From assembly GCA_902529645.1 (NCBI GenBank), contig CABZXO010000002.1, positions 116,055 to 180,054 of the forward strand: a stretch of 64,000 nucleotides of DNA, written 5' to 3'. The position numbers were made by a program, and so were the translations under genes. The notes under the pieces were generated by a model. The model had not been told where the DNA came from and searched no databases. It saw only the letters and a list, made by a program, of their open reading frames with translations. Positions 18,165 through 26,528 of the stretch are shown one piece after another. Within the stretch, counting starts at the first letter, position 1. Every line of letters begins with the position of its first letter. The stretch is from an uncultured Pelagibacteraceae bacterium. GTDB lineage: Bacteria > Pseudomonadota > Alphaproteobacteria > Pelagibacterales > Pelagibacteraceae.

Positions 18165-19010
18165 ATGATTTTAATTGATGGAAAAGAAGCAGCCGCAGAA
18201 TTAAGAGCAGAGTTAAAGGAAGAAGTTGTAGAGTTAAAATCAAAACATAATAAAGTACCAGGTTTAACAGTAATATTGATTGGTGATTTAACACCTAGTC
18301 AGATTTATGTAAGAAATAAAGAGAAGTCAGCAAATGAGGTAGGAATAAAATCTGAAGTAATTAAATATCCAGACTCAGTTGAAGAAAAGACTGTTCTGAA
18401 AAAAATTAAAGAACTAAATAGTGATGAAACTGTTTCAGGAATTTTAGTTCAACTTCCTTTACCTAAGCATATTGATAAGCAGAAGGTTATAGAAGCTATT
18501 GATCCCTCAAAAGACGTAGATGGATTTCATCCAATGAATGTAGGTAATCTTTCATCTGGTTATGAAAGTTCGATACCTTGTACTCCGCTTGGATGTTATC
18601 TGTTGATAAAAAAAATTGAACCTAATTTAAGTGGTAAAAAAGCTGTGATTGTGGGCAGATCAAATTTAAATGGTAAACCAATGACACAACTTCTTTTAAA
18701 AGAAAACTGCACCGTAACTATAACTCATTCAAAAACTAAAGATTTGAAAGCTGAATGTTTAGAGGCAGATATAATTGTTGCAGCTGTAGGTATACCTGAA
18801 CTTGTTAGAGGTGATTGGGTTAAAAAAGATGCTATTGTTATTGATGTTGGTATAAATAAAACTGACAACGGTATAGTTGGTGATGTCCATTTTGACGAAG
18901 TTTCTAAAAATGTAAGAGCACTTACACCTGTTCCAGGTGGTGTAGGTCCAATGACTATTGCTTGTTTGCTTAAAAACACTATTGACTGTTTCAAAAGATC
19001 GCAAATTTAA
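18165..19010 (+). CDS. folD: Bifunctional methylenetetrahydrofolate dehydrogenase / cyclohydrolase FolD
   Basis: The 281-residue protein has the catalytic-lysine block YVRNKEKSANEVGI, the GILVQLPLPKHID block, DPSKDVDGFHPMN, TPLGCYLLI, the dinucleotide-binding VIVGRSNLNGKPM and the late TPVPGGVGPMTIACLL. It interconverts methylene-, methenyl- and formyl-THF, feeding the PurH step encoded at 4402-5940. It follows yggT closely and is probably in the hemC-to-folD transcript. Confidence 0.97.
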   Translation: MILIDGKEAAAELRAELKEEVVELKSKHNKVPGLTVILIGDLTPSQIYVRNKEKSANEVGIKSEVIKYPDSVEEKTVLKKIKELNSDETVSGILVQLPLPKHIDKQKVIEAIDPSKDVDGFHPMNVGNLSSGYESSIPCTPLGCYLLIKKIEPNLSGKKAVIVGRSNLNGKPMTQLLLKENCTVTITHSKTKDLKAECLEADIIVAAVGIPELVRGDWVKKDAIVIDVGINKTDNGIVGDVHFDEVSKNVRALTPVPGGVGPMTIACLLKNTIDCFKRSQI

Positions 19011-19048
19011 TAATTAAACCATAAGCTGTAATCTGTTAATTAATTGTG

Positions 19049-19252
19049 ATGAAAAGACCTAAACGACCTTACAGATTCGGTATAATTTTTTTACTTCTTA
19101 CTGTTCCACCTATTGGAGCAACACAGTTAGGTTGGTATTTGTATGACAAGCAAACTGGTTTTGATTATGGTATGATTGTAGGAACAGTTTCAGTAATTTA
19201 TGCTGCATACCTGATGTATGAAAAAAATTGGCGAGAAGAGGACGAGGATTAA
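19049..19252 (+). CDS. Small two-helix membrane protein, unknown function
   Basis: A GTG at 19046 is followed immediately by an ATG at 19049; I take the ATG (67 residues, MKRPKRPYRFG). Two hydrophobic segments (IIFLLLTVPPIGATQLGWYLY and MIVGTVSVIYAAYLMY) are flanked by a basic N-terminus and an acidic tail REEDED, indicating N-in topology. I do not recognise the family. It is 3 bp upstream of the SHOCT protein, so they likely form a pair. Confidence 0.65.
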   Translation: MKRPKRPYRFGIIFLLLTVPPIGATQLGWYLYDKQTGFDYGMIVGTVSVIYAAYLMYEKNWREEDED

Positions 19253-19255
19253 ATT

Positions 19256-19531
19256 ATGGAAAAAATAATTTTTTTTGGACTGGTTATTCCAATTATGGCT
19301 TATGTTTTATACTTAGGTGGAATGGCAATTATGAATGGTTTTAAATCTAAAGAATCTAATAGAGCTGAAAAGGAGCAATCTGAAAATGAAAGTAGGGATA
19401 TAAGCGAGACTTCTTCTGAACAAACCAGCAATTTAAGTGATGAACTTAGTAAATTAAATGATTTAAAAGAAAAAGGAATTATTTCTCAAGAGGAATTTGA
19501 AAAGGCGAAAAATAAACTATTAAATAATTAA
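19256..19531 (+). CDS. SHOCT-domain membrane protein
   Basis: The 91-residue protein has one N-terminal transmembrane helix (FFGLVIPIMAYVLYLGGMAI), a polar Ser/Glu-rich linker, and a C-terminal short SHOCT motif LSKLNDLKEKGIISQEEFEKAKNKLL (about residues 63-89). SHOCT is a short helical domain thought to mediate oligomerisation at termini of many membrane proteins. No specific function can be given. It directly follows another tiny membrane protein. Confidence 0.8.
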   Translation: MEKIIFFGLVIPIMAYVLYLGGMAIMNGFKSKESNRAEKEQSENESRDISETSSEQTSNLSDELSKLNDLKEKGIISQEEFEKAKNKLLNN

Positions 19532-19542
19532 ATAGTTTAATC

Positions 19543-20430
19543 ATGTATAATGGTTTTAAAAAAAAATTTGTTAAAGTAAACAAGGGTAAAATTTTTTGTA
19601 GATTTAAAGGTAAAGGCCCTCCTTTATTGTTACTTCATGGATATCCACAAACACATATGATGTGGCACAAGACTGCCCCTGAACTTAGTAAATATTTTAC
19701 TGTAATAGTTGCTGATCTTAGAGGATATGGGGACAGTTTAGTTTTACCTGGTGGAACTAATCATAAAAACTATTCTAAAAGAGAAATGGCAAAGGATATG
19801 GTTCAATTGATGAGTAAATTAAATTTTAAAAAATTTTTTGTTGCTGGTCATGATAGAGGTGGGAGAGTAGCACACAGAATGGCAAGAGATCATAGAAAAA
19901 AAATATTGGCTATGAGTGTATTAGATATTTGTCCTACTTTAGATATGTATGAACAAACAGATATGAAATTTGCAAAAGGATATTTTCATTGGTTTTATTT
20001 AATACAGCCCGCACCTTTACCTGAGAAAATGATAATGGCAGACCCTAAAAGATGGCTACATAGTCGGTTTAATAGGTCATCTAAACGGGCGATTGGAAGA
20101 GTTGAAGATGAATACTTTAGAGCCTTTAAACAAAAAAAAAGAATTCATGCAACTTGTGAAGATTATAGGGCTGCGGCTACTATAGATTTAGAGCATGATA
20201 AAAAAGATAAGAAAAAGAAATTAAATATTCCTATACAAGTTTTGTGGGGAAAAAAGGGAGTTGTTGGAAGACAATTTAATTCGGTTAAAATTTGGCAAAA
20301 ATATACAAATAAAAAAATTTACAGTGCAGAAATTAATTCAGACCATTTCATTCCAGAGGAAAGTCCTAAACAAACTATAAATCATCTAAAAAAATTTTTT
20401 CTAAAAAATGTTAAAAATAATTCCAAATAA
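19543..20430 (+). CDS. Alpha/beta hydrolase of the fluoroacetate (haloacetate) dehalogenase type
   Basis: The 295-residue alpha/beta hydrolase has HGYPQTHMMW, ADLRGYGDS and the nucleophile elbow GHDRGGR. Set against my memory of Rhodopseudomonas fluoroacetate dehalogenase, the key residues appear in order: nucleophile Asp104, carboxylate-binding Arg105 and Arg108, catalytic Asp128 (LDICPT), halide-pocket His149-Trp150 and Tyr208, and catalytic His268. Most serine-type hydrolases have Ser at 104, so this is a defluorinase/dehalogenase-class enzyme by motif. The natural substrate is not proven. It overlaps the next gene by 23 bp. The segment KKDKKKKLN at 220-228 is an odd basic insertion. Confidence 0.85.
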   Translation: MYNGFKKKFVKVNKGKIFCRFKGKGPPLLLLHGYPQTHMMWHKTAPELSKYFTVIVADLRGYGDSLVLPGGTNHKNYSKREMAKDMVQLMSKLNFKKFFVAGHDRGGRVAHRMARDHRKKILAMSVLDICPTLDMYEQTDMKFAKGYFHWFYLIQPAPLPEKMIMADPKRWLHSRFNRSSKRAIGRVEDEYFRAFKQKKRIHATCEDYRAAATIDLEHDKKDKKKKLNIPIQVLWGKKGVVGRQFNSVKIWQKYTNKKIYSAEINSDHFIPEESPKQTINHLKKFFLKNVKNNSK

Positions 20431-21199
20431 AAAAAATATTGCAGCAGAAATAATTGTAAACTTAAAAGATATTTCAAATAAAGACATTTTAAAAATCAAA
20501 AAAGCACTGAATAAATATGGAATGTTATATTTTAAGGAACAAAAATTAACTTCTAAACTTTTCATTAAGTTTGCAAAATATTTTGGAAATTTAGCCAACT
20601 ATCCAAGACTAAAAGGTTTAAATAAAAAATTTCCTCAAATTACAGTAGTGCAAAGAAAATCAACAGATAAAGGACCCAGTTTTGGTGAACAATTTCATAC
20701 AGACTCCATTTATACAAAAAAGCCACCAAGATTTACAATGTTACTTTCAAAACTTGTGCCAAAAAAAGGAAACGCCAATACAGAATTTTGTTCTCAATAT
20801 CTTGCTTATAAAGAATTACCAAATCCAATAAAAAAAAAATTTAAAAATATTAAAGGTAAATATTCCTCTGAGGGTCCAATTTCAGTTACAACAAAAGAAA
20901 GAGTAAAAGAAAAAGGAAAAAATATTAAAGAACTTAAATCTTCACATAAAATAATTAGGAAAATCGGTACAAATTATTCGATTTATTGCAGTCCAGGACA
21001 TTTTGTTGGTTTTAGTTCAAAGATGAAAAATCAAGAAAAGTTCAAAGAGTTTTTATTTAATCATCAAATTAAGAAGAAGTTTCAATTTTCATTGCCTTGG
21101 GAAAAAAATCAATTGGCTATATGGGATAACAGATCTATGCTCCATCAGGCAACACCCTTCAAAGGAAATAGAATAATGCATAGAATAACGATTAAATAA
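20408..21199 (+). CDS. TauD/TfdA-family 2-oxoglutarate/Fe(II) dioxygenase
   Basis: The 263-residue protein has the facial triad of the family: His97 and Asp99 in QFHTDSIYTKKPP and the distal His246 in LHQATPF, followed by Arg255/Arg259 where 2-oxoglutarate is bound. The second-shell NY..LKGLNKKFPQI region also fits. Members hydroxylate taurine, sulfonates, chlorophenoxyacids or other carboxylates; the substrate here is unknown. The ATG lies inside the preceding hydrolase gene, suggesting translational coupling and possibly a joint catabolic role. Confidence 0.88.
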   Translation: MLKIIPNKKNIAAEIIVNLKDISNKDILKIKKALNKYGMLYFKEQKLTSKLFIKFAKYFGNLANYPRLKGLNKKFPQITVVQRKSTDKGPSFGEQFHTDSIYTKKPPRFTMLLSKLVPKKGNANTEFCSQYLAYKELPNPIKKKFKNIKGKYSSEGPISVTTKERVKEKGKNIKELKSSHKIIRKIGTNYSIYCSPGHFVGFSSKMKNQEKFKEFLFNHQIKKKFQFSLPWEKNQLAIWDNRSMLHQATPFKGNRIMHRITIK

Positions 21200-21202
21200 C
21201 TT

Positions 21203-22129
21203 ATGTTCACAATTTTTTTAGGACTAACTCCATTTATATTTATTACTTTTTTAGGGTTTGTATTTGGTAAATTAAAAGTTTTAGACCTTAGTCATGCTAA
21301 AATTTTAAATCTTTTTTTGTTCTATATTGCAGTTCCGGCATTGATAATTAAACTAATAGCACAAAATGAAATTGGACAAGTAGATTTCAAACAAATTTTC
21401 TCTTATTTAATTATGCAATCGATATGTGGAATTATAGCTTACTTAATTACTTCAAAATATTTTAAAAGATCAATCCCAGAGTCAATTATTTGGGCTTTAA
21501 CAGTTGCATTATCAAACCATGTGACTTTGCTTTTGCCAATAACAGAAATTTATTTTCAACAAAATGTAATCACACAAGTTGCAAGCATAATATTAATGGA
21601 TGGGATAATTTTATTATCTATAATTGCTTTTTTTCTCGAATTATCTACAAAACAAAATGTAAATTTATTTAATTTTATTAAAAATTTATTTTTAAACCCA
21701 TTTATTCTTTCAATAATTATAGGTCTATTATTTTTATTATTAAATTTTAATATTGATCAGACACCGATTGAATACACCTTGTCTAAACTTGCAGCATGTG
21801 TTTCACCAGTTGGATTGTTTGCAATTGGCATAATTCTCTCATTTTACACTAAAAATGTAATTAATAAATTATCTGTTTCTATTTCAGTTTTAAAATTAGT
21901 TATTTCCCCGATAATTTTATTGTTAATTGGATTAGCGATCTTTAATGCAGGATTGCCAGCTGAAATACCAGGTGCTTTCTTTGTGAGTGTTGCGCCTTGT
22001 GGAGTTACATCTATAGTTTTATGTGCTGCATATAATGTAAGTCCCGAAAATATAATTAAAGCAATTTTTGTTTCTACTATTGCTTCTATAGGGACTATAT
22101 TTTTTGCAATTAAGTATTTAACTCTATAA
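21203..22129 (+). CDS. AEC (auxin efflux carrier) family transporter
   Basis: The 308-residue protein consists of about ten hydrophobic helices, starting PFIFITFLGFVFGKLKVLD and containing NLFLFYIAVPALIIKLIA and the late VAPCGVTSIVLCAAYN, the pattern of bacterial AEC/MdcF-type carriers of malonate or other carboxylates. It follows the dioxygenase gene by 3 bp, which suggests export or import of the substrate or product of that pair. It converges on the MBL gene with a 6-bp overlap. Confidence 0.85.
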   Translation: MFTIFLGLTPFIFITFLGFVFGKLKVLDLSHAKILNLFLFYIAVPALIIKLIAQNEIGQVDFKQIFSYLIMQSICGIIAYLITSKYFKRSIPESIIWALTVALSNHVTLLLPITEIYFQQNVITQVASIILMDGIILLSIIAFFLELSTKQNVNLFNFIKNLFLNPFILSIIIGLLFLLLNFNIDQTPIEYTLSKLAACVSPVGLFAIGIILSFYTKNVINKLSVSISVLKLVISPIILLLIGLAIFNAGLPAEIPGAFFVSVAPCGVTSIVLCAAYNVSPENIIKAIFVSTIASIGTIFFAIKYLTL

Positions 22130-23107
22130 CAATTTATCTAGAGGACTAACTTCTCCAATTTTAAAAATAATAGCATCTTCTTTACTAAAACCATATTTTT
22201 CAGCACTATCTTTAAATCTAATTGGGGGTTCCATGATAGGCTCTAATGACAAAACAAATGTTCCCCAATGCATTCCTAATACTTTTTTACTTTTTAGGTC
22301 TTGAGCAACATTCAGGGCTTCCTCTGGCGTAGTATGATATATAGTTTTATCAAACATTGGTTTGAAATTATAAGCCCCAATATTAATCATTGTCAGATCT
22401 ATAGGACCATATTTTTCACCTAGTTCTTTGTAGATTTCCCCATATCCAGTATCACAAGCAAATAAAATTTTTTTATTTTTATGTTCTATTAAAAAATTGC
22501 CCCACAAAGTTTTATTAGTGTCTGTTAAACTTCTTTTTGACCAATGAACTGCAGGAAGTAAAGAAATTTTCAAATCCTCATTTATAATTATTTGATCATA
22601 CCAATCCATTTCATTTACATCTTTATATCCTTTAAAATATTTACCGAGGTTTAATGGTGTTAATACTTTTGCACCCTTAAAAGGAAAATTTCTAATTGTT
22701 GACATGTCCTGATGATCATAATGGTTATGAGTGAGTAAAAATACATCTGTTTGGGGTATGTCATTTAATTTTATTGCGGGATTAGTAAATCTTTTTGGAC
22801 CAAAGATAAGTGGTCCAGCATTCTTTGAAAATACAGGATCTGTTATAATAGTGGTTTTACCTAATTTTATAAGGTATGTTGCGTGACCTATCCAAGCAAT
22901 ATAATCATTATCTTTATATTTTCCCAAATCAGCTAATACTTTTTCTTTTTCAATCACATGTTCTTTTGGATAAGATAAATCAACTTTTTTTCTTAATTTA
23001 CTGAAAGTTCTATAAGAAAATTTTCCTGACCTAGATATTATAACTGGAGATCCTTTTGGATTCCTGAAAGTACCATTGGGCAAATGATGATAAGGTTTTT
23101 CTTTCAT
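22124..23107 (-). CDS. MBL-fold metallo-hydrolase (NAPE-PLD / UlaG-like)
   Basis: The 327-residue protein has the metallo-beta-lactamase motif LLTHNHYDHQD with the upstream strand AYIGHATYLIKLGKTTIITDP, the AVHWSKRS loop, LFACDTGYGE and late GMHWGTF. The spacing matches N-acyl phosphatidylethanolamine phospholipase D-like and UlaG-like hydrolases that attack phosphoesters or lactones. The substrate is unknown. It is 1 bp downstream of the sugar-dehydrogenase gene and probably belongs to a three-gene minus-strand operon beginning at the SDR. Confidence 0.88.
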   Translation of the reverse strand: MKEKPYHHLPNGTFRNPKGSPVIISRSGKFSYRTFSKLRKKVDLSYPKEHVIEKEKVLADLGKYKDNDYIAWIGHATYLIKLGKTTIITDPVFSKNAGPLIFGPKRFTNPAIKLNDIPQTDVFLLTHNHYDHQDMSTIRNFPFKGAKVLTPLNLGKYFKGYKDVNEMDWYDQIIINEDLKISLLPAVHWSKRSLTDTNKTLWGNFLIEHKNKKILFACDTGYGEIYKELGEKYGPIDLTMINIGAYNFKPMFDKTIYHTTPEEALNVAQDLKSKKVLGMHWGTFVLSLEPIMEPPIRFKDSAEKYGFSKEDAIIFKIGEVSPLDKLL

Positions 23108-23108
23108 A

Positions 23109-24176
23109 TTATTTTTTTTTCTCCATTAACCATACGCTATTTCCTGCAAGAAAATATATTTTTCCATTAACAGGGTGAACTTGTATATCTCTTATTCTCC
23201 CAATTTTATCTTTGAAAATAACTGTTTCTTCAATCTTTGATGAATTTTGAAAGTTTAATTTTCTCATTGATTTATCTTTTAAAGAAGTAATGAGCGCTTC
23301 GCCATCCCATTCATTAAATTCTTTTCCCTTATAAATAGTTATTGCACTTACAGCTATTGAGGGTACCCAGTATTGGATTGCCTTAGTAAAACCTGGTTTC
23401 CATTTAGGTCCAATCTTTGAGCCTGAATAATTTGTTCCACCCCAACCTAAAATTTTCCAACCATAATTTTCTCCCTTTTTAATCTCACCAAACCAATCAC
23501 CACCTTTTGCACCATGGTTGCTTGCATAAATTTTTCCATCAAAAGAGGAATAAGTTAGACCTTGAGGATTACGAACACCAATTTGATAAATTTCTGGTAA
23601 CCAATCTGATTTACCATCAAACTTAGGGTTATCTTCTGGAATACTACCATCTAAATAAATTCTGATAATACTTCCAGGGTGATTTGTCGGATCTTGAGCA
23701 ATCATACCACCACCTCTTTCACCAGCAGATGCAAAAAGAAAATTGTCTTTTATAGCCAGTCTTGAACCGAAATGATAACCAGATTCTATTGGTGGTTCAG
23801 CTTGAAATATATTTTCGAAATCTAAATTTTTTTTATTTAATTTAGCTTTTGCAATTGATGTACTAGTTTTCCAATCCCCTCTATTTTCTGAATAAGAAAT
23901 CCATAAGTAATTATCTTGGTAAATAATATCTAATAAACCTCCTTGTCCGTGAACAAAATAATTTAAGTTATGTTTAATTTCATAAACTTCTTCAGAAATA
24001 ATATTTACTATTTTTATTTTTCCAGTTTTTTCAGTGATAATAAGTTCTTCATCACTTATAAAAGACGATCCCCATGGATCGCTTAAATCTGCCAATTTTT
24101 TAAAAGTAAAATTTTCAGAAAAACTTTTTGATGAAAATAAAAAAAATAAAAATAGCGATAAAAAATATTTGATCAC
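23109..24176 (-). CDS. PQQ-dependent soluble aldose (sugar) dehydrogenase family protein, secreted
   Basis: The frame opens further upstream, but the GTG at 24176 gives a clean signal peptide (IKYFLSLFLFFLFSSKSFSE) and starts 2 bp after the SDR stop; a start at ATG 24203 would put odd residues before it. The mature part is a beta-propeller with HGQGGLLDI, GERGGGM, RNPQGLTYSSFDGKIYASNHGAKGGDW and VPSIAVSAI, as in soluble glucose/sorbosone dehydrogenases. It would oxidise sugars in the periplasm with PQQ; no PQQ biosynthesis genes are in view. Confidence 0.85.
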   Translation of the reverse strand: MIKYFLSLFLFFLFSSKSFSENFTFKKLADLSDPWGSSFISDEELIITEKTGKIKIVNIISEEVYEIKHNLNYFVHGQGGLLDIIYQDNYLWISYSENRGDWKTSTSIAKAKLNKKNLDFENIFQAEPPIESGYHFGSRLAIKDNFLFASAGERGGGMIAQDPTNHPGSIIRIYLDGSIPEDNPKFDGKSDWLPEIYQIGVRNPQGLTYSSFDGKIYASNHGAKGGDWFGEIKKGENYGWKILGWGGTNYSGSKIGPKWKPGFTKAIQYWVPSIAVSAITIYKGKEFNEWDGEALITSLKDKSMRKLNFQNSSKIEETVIFKDKIGRIRDIQVHPVNGKIYFLAGNSVWLMEKKK

Positions 24177-24177
24177 T

Positions 24178-24888
24178 TTATGAAAGTTTAGATCTACCAC
24201 CATCCACAGCAATTATTTGGCCTGTAACCCAAGAACTTTCTGCTGTTAGTAGGAATTTAGCAAGAGCAGCAGAGTCTTTACCTTCGCCTAATCTTTTAAG
24301 GGGATGTGCTTTTGCAATACCTTCAGCTATAGCAGTATTTTTTAACATTGGTTCTGCTATTTTAGATTTTGTTAAACTTGGTGCCACACAATTAACTCTT
24401 ATGTTTGGAGCGAATTCTGCCGCAAGAGAAACCGTCAATCCTTCAACAGCAGCTTTTGCCGAAGCTATGATTGCATGATTGGTAAAACCTCTTTGAGCAG
24501 CAACAGTTGAAAATAACACTATTGAACCTTTATTTTTTTTTAAACTTTCCTGATATCCTTTAATAGCCTCTACAGCAGAATAAAGATTAAGTTTCATACA
24601 TTTCTGAAAGTCTTGTTCATTTACCATTCTTAATGGTTTCAAATCAATTGAACCTACACAATACGCTAGGCCTTTAATTTCAGATATATCTGATTTAATT
24701 TTTTCTATAAAACCATCTTTTAAAACATCCGCAACGGTATGTGAGCATCCAAGTTTTTCGGAGATAGAACTAAGTTCACTTTCATTTCTTCCAACTAAAT
24801 GAATATTGTTTCCAGAGTTTTTTAATTGTTCCGCTAAATTTGATCCAATAGAACCTGTCGCACCAAAAATTACATATTTTTCTGACAT
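24178..24888 (-). CDS. Short-chain dehydrogenase/reductase
   Basis: The 236-residue Rossmann protein has the glycine motif GATGSIGSNLAEQL, NVVG-like region reduced to AYCVGSIDLKPL, and late WVTGQIIAVDGGRS typical of SDRs. The usual YxxxK active site is modified: after VLFSTVAAQRGFTNHAI the expected Tyr position appears to read H/A (NHAIIASAKAAVEG), so Lys is kept but Tyr is not obvious. The substrate is unknown. It is first of the minus-strand SDR-sugar dehydrogenase-MBL run. Confidence 0.85.
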   Translation of the reverse strand: MSEKYVIFGATGSIGSNLAEQLKNSGNNIHLVGRNESELSSISEKLGCSHTVADVLKDGFIEKIKSDISEIKGLAYCVGSIDLKPLRMVNEQDFQKCMKLNLYSAVEAIKGYQESLKKNKGSIVLFSTVAAQRGFTNHAIIASAKAAVEGLTVSLAAEFAPNIRVNCVAPSLTKSKIAEPMLKNTAIAEGIAKAHPLKRLGEGKDSAALAKFLLTAESSWVTGQIIAVDGGRSKLS

Positions 24889-24915
24889 AAAAAATTTTAT
24901 TAGTTATATTTAATT

Positions 24916-26406
24916 ATGAAGTTATTTTTTATACTTGGTAATCAATTATTTCCAATAAAATACCTAGACCGCTTCAAAAAAGACCACCTATTTTTTATGG
25001 CTGAAGATAAGGGTTTATGCACTTATGAAAAGCATCATAAACAAAAAATTTTATTATTTTTATCTTCTATGCGTTCTTATGCAGATGGATTAAGAAAAAA
25101 CAAATATAAATTAGATTATTATAAAATTGAAGATAAAGAATTTAATGATGATTATTTAAAAAAATTGAAAAAAATAATTACACAAAAAAAAGTAAAAGAA
25201 ATTTCAAGTTTTGAAGTAGAGGATAAATTTTTTGAAAAAAAAATTTCAGAATTTTTAAAAAAAGAAAAAATAAACTGGAATATTATTCAAACTCCTATGT
25301 TTTTAAATTCAAGAGTTGAATTTAAAAATTATTTATCAAAATCCAAAAAACCTTTTATGGCAACTTTCTACAAGGATGTTAGAAAAAAATCTGGAATATT
25401 GATGGGTTTTGATGGCAGTCCAGTTGGAGGTAAATGGAGCTTTGATGAAGATAATAGAAATAAATTACCTAAAAATATATCAATTCCTAAATTTCCAAAA
25501 ATAAATGAAACTATTCATACAAAAAAATTAAAGCTCATTATTGAAAAGGAATTTAAAAATCACCCAGGGAGTACAAATAATTTTTGGTTTGCAACAGTAT
25601 ACGAAGATGTGGTTAAACTTTTAAATTTTTTTATAAAAGAAAAATCAAACTTATTTGGTGATTATGAGGATGCAGTTGATCAAAAAGATAATATTCTATT
25701 TCATAGTGCATTAAGTCCCTATATAAATTTAGGTTTAATTACTCCTGAATTTGTTATCCAAAAAATTTTAGATTTTCATAAAAAAAATAAAATTAGAATG
25801 AATTCTTTAGAGGGCTACATTCGCCAGGTGATTGGTTGGCGAGAATTTATGCGTGGAATTTATCAGTCCTATTCTCAAGAAATGGAAGCTGGAAATTTTT
25901 TTAAACAAAATAGAAAAATGAAAAGTTCTTGGTATGATGGGACCACTGGTCTTCCACCTTTGGATTATGCAATTAAAAATGCTGTTAATCATGGTTGGTC
26001 ACATCACATTGAGCGATTAATGATCTTATCAAATATTATGAACCTTTGTGAAATTAAGCCAACAATTGTTTATAAATGGTTCATGGAAATGTTCGTAGAC
26101 TCTTCAGATTGGGTGATGGTTCCTAATGTTTATGGAATGGGATTATTTAGTGATGGAGGAATTTTTGCGACCAAACCTTATATTTGTGGCTCTAGTTATT
26201 TTATGAAAATGATGGATTTTAAAAAAGGTGAGTGGTGTAACACTATGGATGGTCTTTATTGGAGATTTATTGACCGAAATAGAAAATTTTTTTTAAAGAA
26301 TCCTCGTCTTTCGATGATGGTAAGAATATTTGATAAAATGAAATCTGATAGAAAAAAATTAATTTTATCTGAAGCTGATAAATTTATTAAACTAAATACA
26401 ATTTGA
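24916..26406 (+). CDS. Cryptochrome/photolyase, DPRP (prokaryotic 6-4 type) lacking Fe-S ligands
   Basis: The 496-residue protein begins LFFILGNQLFPIKYL and has EKHHKQKILLFLSSMRSYADGL, the deoxyribodipyrimidine photolyase-related (PF04244) N-domain that binds a lumazine antenna, then an FAD domain (YIRQVIGWREFMRGIY, HHIERLMILSNIMNL, YGMGLFSDGGIFATKPY). Homologues such as Agrobacterium PhrB hold a [4Fe-4S] cluster with four Cys. Here the first is Pro348 (GLPPLD), the CxxC segment falls in a deletion of about 11 residues after MMDF, and only Cys441 remains. It probably repairs UV lesions, but without a cluster. Its TGATG overlap couples it to the DUF2256 gene. Confidence 0.9.
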   Translation: MKLFFILGNQLFPIKYLDRFKKDHLFFMAEDKGLCTYEKHHKQKILLFLSSMRSYADGLRKNKYKLDYYKIEDKEFNDDYLKKLKKIITQKKVKEISSFEVEDKFFEKKISEFLKKEKINWNIIQTPMFLNSRVEFKNYLSKSKKPFMATFYKDVRKKSGILMGFDGSPVGGKWSFDEDNRNKLPKNISIPKFPKINETIHTKKLKLIIEKEFKNHPGSTNNFWFATVYEDVVKLLNFFIKEKSNLFGDYEDAVDQKDNILFHSALSPYINLGLITPEFVIQKILDFHKKNKIRMNSLEGYIRQVIGWREFMRGIYQSYSQEMEAGNFFKQNRKMKSSWYDGTTGLPPLDYAIKNAVNHGWSHHIERLMILSNIMNLCEIKPTIVYKWFMEMFVDSSDWVMVPNVYGMGLFSDGGIFATKPYICGSSYFMKMMDFKKGEWCNTMDGLYWRFIDRNRKFFLKNPRLSMMVRIFDKMKSDRKKLILSEADKFIKLNTI

Positions 26407-26528
26407 TGAAAAAAAAAAATTTACCAATAAAAATTTGTCCAGTTTGCAAAAGATCTTTTACTTGGCGGAAAAAATGGAAGTTGAATTGGGATAAAGTAAA
26501 ATATTGTTCTAAGAAATGTTCTAAGTGA
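26406..26528 (+). CDS. DUF2256 zinc-ribbon-like micro-protein (40 residues)
   Basis: This short gene starts in the photolyase stop (TGATG) and its TGA overlaps the next GTG start (GTGA). The product has two Cys pairs, CPVC at 11-14 and C...C at 34 and 38, and the family core RSFTWRKKWKLNWDKVKYCSKKC. DUF2256 proteins are tiny putative zinc-binding proteins often found beside, or fused to, photolyase or cryptochrome genes, which matches exactly here. The function is unknown; a DNA- or photolyase-accessory role is inferred from location. Confidence 0.92.
   Translation: MKKKNLPIKICPVCKRSFTWRKKWKLNWDKVKYCSKKCSK

Noticed and set aside
26406..26528. Short frame after photolyase as mere C-terminal remnant of the photolyase
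   Set aside because: It has its own ATG, is in a different frame and matches DUF2256 over its whole length.
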